Shown here piece by piece: positions 34,502-42,878 of a stretch of 64,000 bases of DNA (position 1 is the stretch's first letter; each line of letters starts with the position of its first letter). Below the pieces are notes generated by a model. It was given only the letters and a program-made list of their open reading frames with translations. It was not told the origin of the DNA and searched no databases. Both the position numbers and the translations under genes were made by a program. The stretch lies in assembly GCA_023150945.1 (NCBI GenBank), contig JAKLJX010000006.1, positions 1-64,000 of the forward strand, read 5' to 3'. The DNA comes from a bacterium. GTDB taxonomy: Bacteria; Zhuqueibacterota; Zhuqueibacteria; Zhuqueibacterales; Zhuqueibacteraceae.

Positions 34502-36633
34502 GCTTCAATTTTTCCCTGCTCGACTTCAGAGACGAAGTTTTTCACAACTACGGCCTCAAACCGCCGCTGCCGGAACACGAACTGCGCCAGCTTTTGAGCC
34601 ACGCGCAGAGGTATGTCAATGAACAGCGCCAGCAAAATCCCGCCTTCACCAAGCTGAAGCGGTACCTGTGGGATGATTTGCGGAACGCTCCGGAAGAAGA
34701 AGTTCGCGCACTTTTTGAAATCGTCCTGGACAACAAGCCGGTCTGCTCCGTCCCACACCTGACTTCCAATCATCTCGCCCGCCTGGTGAGCTTTCTGCCG
34801 ACCAAACATTATTGGGACATTTGCGGCCAGCTTTATCGCCGCGCCTGCGAAGATGAGAGCAGTTTTTCAAAAATCTATCTGAATCACTATCGCTACGACG
34901 AAGCCCATCGCCGGCCCGAGGAAGTGTTGTGCCGCGAGATCGACATTCCCAGCAATGCCATTGATTTTTACCGCCTGCGGGACAGGTTCGCCGTGCTGCA
35001 TCAAAAGCCGTTCAAGCGCAATGATGAATACTTCGATTTGCAGCCCGGAGACCGCGATCTCTACGAACTCTATGGCCAGCTTTATGATTTGCTGAACTGG
35101 GGCACTTCGAATCCCGCGCCCGTCATCAGTTACCTCAACGCCCGCACTCAAGTTTTCGAATTCTACAACTGCGTCTTTCCCATCGTATTCCACGGCATCT
35201 ACTACGGCATCGCCTATTTCGCTTTGCCTGCCGACTACTTCCATCGCACCCGCAACGTTGCTGAGAAGCTCAGCCGCGTATTGACCAAGGGCTGGACTTA
35301 CGTCAATCACTACTTTCCGGCGATGATTTTTGACGCCTACAACAGCCGTCTCATCAGCCGGTTCACGCGCGACCACGTCGAATCAGTGGCCGATCTGCTG
35401 CAGCTCATCAACAGCAAGCTGCCCTTCCACTATTGTTATGACTGCGATACCGGCACGATGTACGCCTTCAAGCTGGAGCCGGGAGAAATCAGCAAGCGTC
35501 TGGAAGAGCATCGCTGGCCGGCGGGACTCGCGCCGGCAGCTCCCGAATTCATCGGCCGTTTGACCGCTCTCGATTCCCGCCTGTGTCTCGACAAGCTGCA
35601 TGCCGTGCCCAAAACTGTTCTCGCGCACCGCCTGCTCTTCATCTTCGATTGGTCTCAGTTGCCCGGCCGGGAGAAATGCCTGCCGATTCTCGAAAGCCAT
35701 CTCGGCCAGGCAGTAATCGTACTGGAGACGCTGAATGAACAGGCGCAACACAAAGTCGATGAAGAACGCGCGCGCATGCTCGATATGTTGATGCATGACA
35801 GCAAGACGGTGCGGGAGGTGTTGATTGCGGACATGATGGAGGGCATGGAATCGGATCTGGCCGCGCAGCAGTTGATCGAGCAGAGCCACAAGGAACGAGT
35901 GATGCGCCACTATTTGCTGCGGCGCCGCGGCGACCGGCAGGAGCAGGAGCTCAGCCTGAACCGGAAACCCGTGGACCTCGCCGGTGTATTCACCGATGTC
36001 TTCTGTTCGACCTGGCGCGGCTGGCTCAAGAGCCGGCGCTTCCGCGCCAGCTTTCGCCGCAATCGCCATCCTGCGTTTGGGCTCGATGCCGATTCCCGCC
36101 GCACCGAGGTACATGGTTTTCTGCAGGCCCACCGGCAAGCCTGCCCAGACCGGCCCGCGGGCGCTTGTCTCAACATTTTGCGCGATAGCTTCAGCAATCT
36201 CGCCGGTGCGGCGCGCATCGACGTGCAGGCACCGCCGTTGCTGATGAGTGAAGAGGCCTTGCTCGACACGGAAGCGATTCTCTACAACCTGCTGTGCAAC
36301 TTCTTCAACCACATCACGCCCTCGCCGCTCACCGGCTGCCAGGAATGCGTGATGCACGTTGCGGCAGAACCGCGGGAAAACGGCATCTATTTCAGCTATG
36401 ACTTCCGCAACAGTGCCGACACCAAGGAGCTTTTTGTAGAGGATGTCCGGGCGCTGTTACGCTACGGCTACGAAATTCATGGTCTGCAGATTCTGCGATA
36501 CCTTATCCATTTGACGGAAGGAGCGGGAACACCGGATTTCAAAATCCGGCTGGAAGACTACCTGTGGCACATCTATCTCGGGAGGGAACGCCGTGACTGC
36601 CGTGAAGAGTTGCTGGTCAATTCTCGTGCTTGA
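34435..36633 (+). CDS. Large unknown protein with degenerate histidine-kinase-like C-terminal half
   Basis: A 732-residue protein of no family I recognise. Residues 1-425 form a large N-terminal region, aromatic-rich, without signal peptide or clear membrane spans (248-264 is the most hydrophobic part). At 428-470 a long helix holds LMHDSKTVREVLI, resembling the dimerisation helix of histidine kinases with a candidate phospho-His at 454 (HDxK). At 615-626, ILYNLLCNFFNHI resembles the N box of the kinase ATPase domain. At 678-697, YEIHGLQILRYLIHLTEG resembles the G2 region. The DxGxG G1 motif is not seen, so ATP binding may be lost or atypical. It overlaps the methyltransferase upstream by 67 bases and the receiver-like gene downstream by 41, implying coupled expression. 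A sensor for that partner is the simplest inference. Confidence 0.75.
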   Translation: MQRFYADIIDECIEKFRLEEGLSFNFSLLDFRDEVFHNYGLKPPLPEHELRQLLSHAQRYVNEQRQQNPAFTKLKRYLWDDLRNAPEEEVRALFEIVLDNKPVCSVPHLTSNHLARLVSFLPTKHYWDICGQLYRRACEDESSFSKIYLNHYRYDEAHRRPEEVLCREIDIPSNAIDFYRLRDRFAVLHQKPFKRNDEYFDLQPGDRDLYELYGQLYDLLNWGTSNPAPVISYLNARTQVFEFYNCVFPIVFHGIYYGIAYFALPADYFHRTRNVAEKLSRVLTKGWTYVNHYFPAMIFDAYNSRLISRFTRDHVESVADLLQLINSKLPFHYCYDCDTGTMYAFKLEPGEISKRLEEHRWPAGLAPAAPEFIGRLTALDSRLCLDKLHAVPKTVLAHRLLFIFDWSQLPGREKCLPILESHLGQAVIVLETLNEQAQHKVDEERARMLDMLMHDSKTVREVLIADMMEGMESDLAAQQLIEQSHKERVMRHYLLRRRGDRQEQELSLNRKPVDLAGVFTDVFCSTWRGWLKSRRFRASFRRNRHPAFGLDADSRRTEVHGFLQAHRQACPDRPAGACLNILRDSFSNLAGAARIDVQAPPLLMSEEALLDTEAILYNLLCNFFNHITPSPLTGCQECVMHVAAEPRENGIYFSYDFRNSADTKELFVEDVRALLRYGYEIHGLQILRYLIHLTEGAGTPDFKIRLEDYLWHIYLGRERRDCREELLVNSRA

Positions 36634-38920
36634 AGACAACGCCAACCTGCGCGAACTGCTGCGCGGGAACTTCGGCATGCTGTTGGGCAACGCCGTGCAT
36701 GTGGATTTTGCCGCCAGCATCTGCCAGGCCATCGCCAAAGTCAAAGGCCAAATGCTGCGGGGCAATCCTTACGACCTCTTTTGGGTCGATCTTTATCTGG
36801 ATTATTTTTCCTACGACGACGATCACGGCGAGATCATTGCGGCCAAATCCTTCTCTCAAATCATTGACACCGCCGCGTTCTTGGAGCAGCATGCCGTGAC
36901 TGAGCTGCGCTGGCCGGCACTGATCGGCCTCTTGCAGGCGCCCATTACGCCGCCGCACAAGGAAAGTGAGCACTACAGCGACCGCGAAAAGCTCGCGGTG
37001 CTGCAGAGGTTCCTGCCCTATTGCCTGCCCGCGGCCCAGGCGAGCTTCAGCGCGCTGCTCGACTTGATGGCGCTCTATCTCACCGCAGCGCACGACGGCG
37101 CAACCAGCGCCAGCGAGGAAAACATCTACGTGCACAATGCCCTCACTTTCATCTTCCACAAGCTGCAGCAATGGGTGGGCAGCTCTGCCCAAAAGGAATT
37201 CGAAATGAATGGCAAAGGCATGGAAGAGTGGCAGGAGGCGGCGCGCGGCGAACTGGTACCGAGCCGCAATGCCAAGAGCGATCAAAGTTGGACTCTGTTT
37301 CACGCCTGGGCGGAGCAGTTCTACAGCCACGTCGCGCTGGGGGCCCGGGGCTATGAAGCCTACAGCCAGGCCAATCCGCTGCTGGCGGAGTTGAAACGCC
37401 TGGCGCCGGAGGGCTATCCGCTCTTTCTGGTCAACACCGCTTATCCCGGCCGCCGCGCCGAATTGCTGGAGGCTGCCGCCATCTGGCCGGCGGAAAACGT
37501 GATCGTCGGCCAGCATGATTTCAAGGGCAGCCAGCGTGACCGTCTCATGGTGGAATATCTCGCCCGCCTCTTCCGCCAATGCCGGCGGCCGTACTTCTTC
37601 CTCCGCAGCCGGCGGCGCGGGGCGAATACTTTTGCCATCAGTAGCGACATCAGCCCGGTCGCGGCCCGAATGCACAACATCCACGCCGCCGCAGAACTGC
37701 TCATCGATGAACGTGACGCCGGCTTCGCCTTCAGCCACCAGGCTTTTTTTCCGGAGCTGACCAGCGCCTTTGAAAAGGCAAGCAACGTCGAAGCGGAATT
37801 CCTGGCGGAACTGCGCCGCCAGACATTGGAGGACATGCAGGATTGCCTGCAAGAACGCCAGCCGCGCATGATGCAAAATCTGTGGCTCACGGTGCCACCG
37901 GGCTTCTTCAAGAGTGCCGTTTCGCACGAATCCTTCACGCTGGAACTGCAGGCGCCCGAAGGCACGCGCCAGCGCGTGACCTTGACCTTCGATGAAGGCC
38001 GGTGGATTCTCTTCGAACTAGCTTGCCGGCGCTGGTTTCCGAAATGTTTCTTCATGCACAGCAGTTGGACGGTGCGGCACAAGCACGACGGCCAGCAGGT
38101 CTATTTTCATTCCACGCCGGAACTGCTGGCGGCGGCCCTGGTGCATGCCACCTACGATCATCCTGAACTCTTTCCGCCGGCACACGATGCCGAACGCCTG
38201 GCCCGTACCCTGCAGCCTGCGCCCGCCTTTTATCGAGCGCAGACTCCCTATGCCGACGCGTTTGACTGGCCGGCGTTTTGGCAGGAGACTTTCGGCCAGT
38301 TGGATGCCCGGCACCAATGGCCGGCCCGCCTGGTGCCGGTTCTGCAAGCCCGTCGCATGCTGATTCTGGCGATACGCGTGCTCAAGGAATTGCACATCCG
38401 GCGTCTTGCCAACCACCTGCTCAGAGCCGCGCCGCTGACCGCGCTGGACTGGCCCGGCGTGATGACCAGCGCGGAATTTCTCCCGGCAGAAAAAACGCTG
38501 ACCGAACACTTGCACCGCTTGGAAAAAGGCGAAGCGGCATACATGCAAGCGCAAGACTTGCTGCCCAAACTCAGAAACCTGCTTTCCGTTGTGCTATGCT
38601 TCTACTCGTTTCCCACGGTTGAGTTGGGGCAGTTTTATCGTTACTGGGAGAGTAAACAAATCCCCACATCCGGCACGCGGCCAACGGAGAAATTCTCCAG
38701 CGTCAACGGCAAGCTGGAGAATCTCAGATTCATGCACAGCGTGCCGTTGCCGGCGCAAGCGGAGGGCAAAAGCAGATTCCTCTTCGTGCCGGCGTTCCTC
38801 GGAGGCGACCAATCGCAAATCATGTGCGCCGCGCCGGCACTCGAAACGCCACTTCATGATGACGTGACTGCCGGGAGTTTCCTGGATTTTCTGGCCCTCA
38901 TTCCCTCGCTTATGTTGTGA
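36593..38920 (+). CDS. Large receiver-like protein with an apparently split receiver domain
   Basis: A 775-residue protein, partner of the preceding kinase-like gene. Residues 8-72 match the first half of a response-regulator receiver: ILVLEDN with acidic residues Glu14 and Asp15, then LFWVDLYL with candidate phospho-acceptor Asp66. The second half appears only at 272-330: YPLFLVNTAYP with Thr282, then VIVGQHDFKGS with Lys311, then an amphipathic helix. About 200 residues (73-271) are inserted between strands 3 and 4. The rest (about 335-775) is unknown and not a common DNA-binding output domain. The start is a GTG inside the upstream gene; a second GTG three codons later is also possible. 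A phosphorelay role is inference. Confidence 0.72.
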   Translation: MTAVKSCWSILVLEDNANLRELLRGNFGMLLGNAVHVDFAASICQAIAKVKGQMLRGNPYDLFWVDLYLDYFSYDDDHGEIIAAKSFSQIIDTAAFLEQHAVTELRWPALIGLLQAPITPPHKESEHYSDREKLAVLQRFLPYCLPAAQASFSALLDLMALYLTAAHDGATSASEENIYVHNALTFIFHKLQQWVGSSAQKEFEMNGKGMEEWQEAARGELVPSRNAKSDQSWTLFHAWAEQFYSHVALGARGYEAYSQANPLLAELKRLAPEGYPLFLVNTAYPGRRAELLEAAAIWPAENVIVGQHDFKGSQRDRLMVEYLARLFRQCRRPYFFLRSRRRGANTFAISSDISPVAARMHNIHAAAELLIDERDAGFAFSHQAFFPELTSAFEKASNVEAEFLAELRRQTLEDMQDCLQERQPRMMQNLWLTVPPGFFKSAVSHESFTLELQAPEGTRQRVTLTFDEGRWILFELACRRWFPKCFFMHSSWTVRHKHDGQQVYFHSTPELLAAALVHATYDHPELFPPAHDAERLARTLQPAPAFYRAQTPYADAFDWPAFWQETFGQLDARHQWPARLVPVLQARRMLILAIRVLKELHIRRLANHLLRAAPLTALDWPGVMTSAEFLPAEKTLTEHLHRLEKGEAAYMQAQDLLPKLRNLLSVVLCFYSFPTVELGQFYRYWESKQIPTSGTRPTEKFSSVNGKLENLRFMHSVPLPAQAEGKSRFLFVPAFLGGDQSQIMCAAPALETPLHDDVTAGSFLDFLALIPSLML

Positions 38921-39243
38921 CAACGAGCCCGCCTTGTGACCACGCGGTATTATTCTTTCCCCACCAAAAAGAACTCATGGCCGGCAATGGTCATTGAATA
39001 GTCAGAATCCCTGTCAGCGCGAAAACACCTGTTCTTCCTTTGTTGCAAAGCCGGACAAGGTGCACTTGTCCTGAGGTTGCGGTTGCGGGCCGCCGCGCCA
39101 GCCGCGAAAAACGGCCAAAGCTTTCAGGAATTGCCGGCAACACCATTGTCGCAATGGTCAGCAAAAGCGGTCCGGCAATTCTCCAGACTGCTTCGTCAAT
39201 TCATACTCGTGTTGTGCATTCATATTCGCCAAGGAGGTGCAAA
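38921..39243. other. Intergenic, no gene seen
   Basis: These 323 bases separate the receiver-like gene from the small membrane protein. I see no gene, no clear terminator and no convincing promoter. The last bases contain the strong ribosome binding site AAGGAGGTG of the next gene. A possible plus-strand extension of the next ORF into this region lacks protein-like character. Confidence 0.5.
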
Positions 39244-39471
39244 ATGCGGGCATCGGACCTGGTGTTGCTGCTCTCACTTCTCGATGGAAGTGAGTCGCCC
39301 TCCCTTGACACCGTTGGCAGACGCAGTCCACTCAAGGGGATGTGGCGACTGGTAAAATTCTTTGTGTTCCTCTTCCTGCTCGTCTGGTTTCTCTTCAGCC
39401 AAGACTTCTTCACCGTGGAAGTCAAATCGGTTGAGAAAGCCCGCAGCAGCGCCGTGCAAACGGCGCACTGA
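39244..39471 (+). CDS. Small single-span membrane protein, unknown
   Basis: A 75-residue protein chosen to start at 39244 because AAGGAGGTG lies five bases upstream; longer in-frame starts lack such a site. One hydrophobic segment (LVKFFVFLFLLVWFLFSQDFF, about residues 36-56) should span the membrane once, preceded by basic residues (RRSPLKGMWR). The N-terminal 30 residues would then lie in the cytoplasm. No family is recognised. It precedes another small unknown gene by 45 bases, and both probably form an operon. Confidence 0.7.
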   Translation: MRASDLVLLLSLLDGSESPSLDTVGRRSPLKGMWRLVKFFVFLFLLVWFLFSQDFFTVEVKSVEKARSSAVQTAH

Positions 39472-39516
39472 GCCGCGCCGGCTCAGCATGGAAACCAATC
39501 GCCCAAGGAGAACAAT

Positions 39517-39903
39517 ATGTTCCTAGTCCCCTCACATCGCAACCATGAAGTGGTGCCGTTGTTGACCATCCATGCGGGACTGTACGATGGTTCCGAAATC
39601 ACGGTGCAGGCGGAAAACAGGCTGCTGACATTCGCGACGGCCATGGGCAACACCAAGATTGCACTGCGCAATGTCGCCTACCTGAAAAACATCTCGCACG
39701 TCGTGACCCTGCGGCGGAATCTCTGGGCCAACAAGTTCGAAATCGAATTTCGCGACGGTTGCCGGTTGATCGGCACACCCAAGCATCCGCGTGCACTGCG
39801 TCTTTACGACAATGGGACACCGCATGCGCGCGGCAACCTGCAATTGTGGGAAATCGACTGGCTGCGCATTGAATCCAACGGCAATCTTCCTCCGTCAGCG
39901 TGA
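39517..39903 (+). CDS. Small hypothetical protein, probably beta-rich
   Basis: A 128-residue soluble protein. AAGGAG lies about seven bases before the ATG, supporting the start. The sequence alternates hydrophobic and polar residues as in beta strands (LLTFATAMGNTKIALRNV, VTLRRNLWANKFEIEF) and has no catalytic motif I can name. It follows the small membrane protein in the same direction and converges with the P1 peptidase gene 69 bases downstream. It could be a binding partner of the membrane protein, but only the spacing suggests this. Confidence 0.7.
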   Translation: MFLVPSHRNHEVVPLLTIHAGLYDGSEITVQAENRLLTFATAMGNTKIALRNVAYLKNISHVVTLRRNLWANKFEIEFRDGCRLIGTPKHPRALRLYDNGTPHARGNLQLWEIDWLRIESNGNLPPSA

Positions 39904-39972
39904 TCGCAAACAACCTCCACCTCATGTATGGCTGCGATGCTCCCATGCCAGGCCGGCGTGGGAGTTCGCGGT

Positions 39973-41175
39973 TTAGTCCTTCCCGCCTTGCGGCAGTCCG
40001 GGCAGACGCTTCTGCAAATGCAGCACCTGATAGCGCTGCAACAGCGCGATCGTCTCTGCCAACGGCAGCGCCTCCAGCTTGCGTCCGCTTCTTCCCACAA
40101 CAGTTGTCGCTTTGAACAGAGAATTGTAAACGGCCTCTTCGCCGGCTTCCACCACGGCGAGAAAAAGCGGGGTCATGGCCTCGTTCGCCAGCTCGTTCGC
40201 GATATGCAGGCGGGCCGCCGGTAGTTGATGCGGAATGCGATACGCCGTGGAAAATGCGATGACGTATTCGCCGCTGCCGTTGGCCATGAACCCGCCGGCG
40301 CGCGCCAATCCGAACAGTGCGCGCCTGGCGAGGCGCTCGAGGTTGCGCGGGGAGAGCGGCGCATCCGTTGCGACCACGATCATGCACGATCCGCCGTCCT
40401 GCGCTTTCGCCACCTGCTCGCTCAAATAGAACTTGCCCAGCTCCCGTCCCGCCGGCGCGCCGTTGATGGTGAGAATGCCGCCGAAGTTCGTTTGCACCAG
40501 CACCCCGACGGTGTATCCGCCCAACTCCTGCGGCAGCCGCCGCGAGGAAGTGCCAATCCCGCCCTTGAAGCCCAGGCATTGCGTGCCGGTGCCCGCGCCC
40601 ACGCTGCCTTCTTCCACTTCACCGGTTTTGGCTGCGGCCAGCGCTTGCCACACGTGCTCTTCCTGCACGTGCATCCCGCGAATGTCATTCAACCAGCCGT
40701 CGTTGGTCTCACCCACCACCGCATTCACCGAGGCCACCTCTTCGTTGCCGGCTTGCTGCAGCGTGTACTTCACCAGCGCTTGCATGGCCACCGGCACGCT
40801 CAGCGTGTTGGTCAAGGCGATCGGGGTTTCCAGCGTGCCCAACTCCACGACCTGCGTGGAACCCGCCAGCTTGCCGAACGCATTACCGCAGTAAACCGCG
40901 GCCGGCACCTTCTCCTGAAAGAGGTTGCCGGCGTGCGGCAGGATCACGGTCACGCCGGTGCGAATCGAATCGCCGCGCCACAACGTACAATGTCCGACTT
41001 TGACACCGTTGACGTCGGTGATCGCATTCAACGGACCGGTGGGCAAAATGCCGACTTCGACGCCGGCCTGGCGGGTGCGCGGCCGGCCCGGGCCGGACTC
41101 CGCCGCTGCGGCCCATTCCCCAAGCATCGCCAGCAACACGGCCACCAACAGACTCTCTGCGCTCAAGTGCCACAT
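39973..41175 (-). CDS. P1 (S58, DmpA-type) family aminopeptidase, exported
   Basis: A 400-residue enzyme of the DmpA/BapA family, N-terminal nucleophile hydrolases that cleave themselves into two chains and release N-terminal (sometimes beta or D) amino acids. Family hallmarks are present: GPLNAITDVNGVKVGH near 47, GTGTQCLGFKGGIGTSSR near 195-212, GYTVGVLVQTNFGG near 219, DGGS followed by a hydrophobic strand near 263 (the expected Gly-Ser self-cleavage site), and NSLFKATTVVG near the C terminus. The N terminus has a signal-peptide-like hydrophobic segment (LLVAVLLAMLGEWAAAA), suggesting export. AAGGAG lies eight bases before the ATG. Confidence 0.92.
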   Translation of the reverse strand: MWHLSAESLLVAVLLAMLGEWAAAAESGPGRPRTRQAGVEVGILPTGPLNAITDVNGVKVGHCTLWRGDSIRTGVTVILPHAGNLFQEKVPAAVYCGNAFGKLAGSTQVVELGTLETPIALTNTLSVPVAMQALVKYTLQQAGNEEVASVNAVVGETNDGWLNDIRGMHVQEEHVWQALAAAKTGEVEEGSVGAGTGTQCLGFKGGIGTSSRRLPQELGGYTVGVLVQTNFGGILTINGAPAGRELGKFYLSEQVAKAQDGGSCMIVVATDAPLSPRNLERLARRALFGLARAGGFMANGSGEYVIAFSTAYRIPHQLPAARLHIANELANEAMTPLFLAVVEAGEEAVYNSLFKATTVVGRSGRKLEALPLAETIALLQRYQVLHLQKRLPGLPQGGKD

Positions 41176-41266
41176 GTTTCTTCTCCTTGCCGGTTAGAAT
41201 TCCAACTTGCAGGTTGCCCGGCTTTTTCGCATCTTGCCGGGGAAAATGTGAGAGGGTGACGGCAAA

Positions 41267-41704
41267 ATGACTTATCGCACTCGTCCGGCTTGGCGGCGGC
41301 AATGGGGCATCATGTTTTTAGCCCTCTTTTTCGTGGCCGGCATTCTCGCGGCGCTGTACGAGGCGTATGCCTCGCAGGACAGCCGCAATCTGGTCGCCTC
41401 GCTCTCCCTCTTTGCCGTGCCGCTTCTGCTGCTCGCTTTGATCATGATGTTCCGCCATTACGCCTGGCGCTTCACGGTCGAACGCGGCACCATCGAAAGC
41501 CGGCGCGGATACATCGCGCGCGAGATCAAATCGGTGCGCGTGGAAGACGTCCGCAACATCAACGTAACGCAAACGTTCATGCAGCGGTTGCTCGGCATCG
41601 GCAACGTCGAATTCAGCAGCTCGGGCACGGCGGGCATCGAGGTGATTTTCGAAGATGTGGCCGACCCTTTGAGCGTCAGAGAGAAAATCCAAAACATGAT
41701 GTGA
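41267..41704 (+). CDS. PH-like domain membrane protein (YdbS/YdbT type)
   Basis: A 145-residue membrane protein. Two hydrophobic spans occur near residues 14-33 and 45-62. A bacterial PH-like domain follows: WRFTVERGTIESRRGYIAREIKSV, then EDVRNINVTQTFMQRLLGIGNVEF and a SSSGTAGIEVIFEDV strand pair. This is the pattern of small bPH2 (DUF304) proteins of unknown function. GAGGGTGA about ten bases before the ATG supports the start. It is divergent from the P1 peptidase and 97 bases upstream of the SDR gene. Confidence 0.85.
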   Translation: MTYRTRPAWRRQWGIMFLALFFVAGILAALYEAYASQDSRNLVASLSLFAVPLLLLALIMMFRHYAWRFTVERGTIESRRGYIAREIKSVRVEDVRNINVTQTFMQRLLGIGNVEFSSSGTAGIEVIFEDVADPLSVREKIQNMM

Positions 41705-41801
41705 TCACAACCTCGGCAAACCGCCTGATGACCGTATTCGAATCCTTCTGTCCCTTTTCGCTCCGTGCGACGGAACGGGCGTGCGCACTGCCGGAGCCGC
41801 G

Positions 41802-42851
41802 ATGAGATATTTTCTCACCGGCGCGACCGGTTTCATCGGCGGCCGGCTGGCCACAGCTTTGGTCGCCAACGGCCATGAAGTCGTGGCGCTGGTGCGCAAT
41901 GCCGGCCAAGCCGCGCCACTCGCAGAGGCGGGCATCACACTCGCAACCGGCGACATTACCGACAAAGCAAGCATGCGGCCGGCCATGGCCGGCGCCGACG
42001 GCGTCTTTCACCTCGCGGCATGGTACAAGATCGGCGCCAAAGATAGTACAATGGCGGAAAGAATCAACGTGACGGGCACGCGCCACGTGCTGGAATTGAT
42101 GCGGGAGCTTGGCATTCCCAAGGGCGTGTACACCAGCACGCTCGCGGTTTTTTCCGACACGCACGGCCGGAAAGTGGAGGAGAATTATCGCTACGACGGG
42201 CCGCATTTGAGTGAGTATGATCGCACGAAATGGCTGGCGCACTACCAAGTCGCCGTGCCCCTGGCCGCCGCCGGACTGCCGTTGGTAATCGTGCAACCGG
42301 GCCTGGTCTACGGCCCGGGCGACACCAGTGCAATCGCCGTGACGTTCAAACAATACCTGCAGCGCCGGCTGCCGCTGCTGCCCGAGCGCACCGCCTTTTG
42401 TTGGGCGCATGTCGATGACGTGGTGCGCGGCCATCTCCTGGCGATGGAAAAAGGCCGGCCCGGCGAAAGCTACATCATCGCCGGGCCGCCATACACTTTG
42501 ATCGAGGCATTTGAAATCGCGGAACGAATCACCGGCATCAAAGCGCCGCGGTTGCGCGGCAAGCCGGGGTTGCTGCGCTTCATGGCGACGCTCAGTGGCT
42601 TCTTCGGTACCTTCCTGCCGTTGCCGGTGACGTATGCGGCAGAGACTCTGCGCGTTTCCGCCGGAGTGACTTATCTTGGAGATAATGCGAAAGCGCGGCG
42701 CGAACTGGGTTACACCGTACGGCCGCTGGAGGAAGGGTTGCGCGAGACGCTGCTGCAATTGCGAAGTAACGTCCAGTCCTTTCAAGCTGGCGTCGCTGCG
42801 AAAACAGCACAGGCTCTTCCAACCGATGGAAACCACTCAACGGACTCATAG
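41802..42851 (+). CDS. Extended SDR, NAD(P)-dependent epimerase/dehydratase or reductase
   Basis: A 349-residue soluble oxidoreductase. The Rossmann nucleotide motif is TGATGFIGG at residues 7-15. The catalytic Tyr and Lys appear as YDRTK near 143-147, and a Ser/Thr pair occurs upstream in YTSTLAVFSD. Extended SDRs epimerise, dehydrate or reduce sugar nucleotides and other substrates; closely similar sequences include dihydroflavonol-4-reductase-like proteins, but the substrate cannot be read from sequence. ATG 41802 is preferred to one seven codons upstream because GGAG sits about seven bases before it. It is followed 27 bases later by the UbiD-type gene, so it may share that operon. Confidence 0.85.
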   Translation: MRYFLTGATGFIGGRLATALVANGHEVVALVRNAGQAAPLAEAGITLATGDITDKASMRPAMAGADGVFHLAAWYKIGAKDSTMAERINVTGTRHVLELMRELGIPKGVYTSTLAVFSDTHGRKVEENYRYDGPHLSEYDRTKWLAHYQVAVPLAAAGLPLVIVQPGLVYGPGDTSAIAVTFKQYLQRRLPLLPERTAFCWAHVDDVVRGHLLAMEKGRPGESYIIAGPPYTLIEAFEIAERITGIKAPRLRGKPGLLRFMATLSGFFGTFLPLPVTYAAETLRVSAGVTYLGDNAKARRELGYTVRPLEEGLRETLLQLRSNVQSFQAGVAAKTAQALPTDGNHSTDS

Positions 42852-42878
42852 ACTCCTTGCTTTACAGGTCAATTCGAC

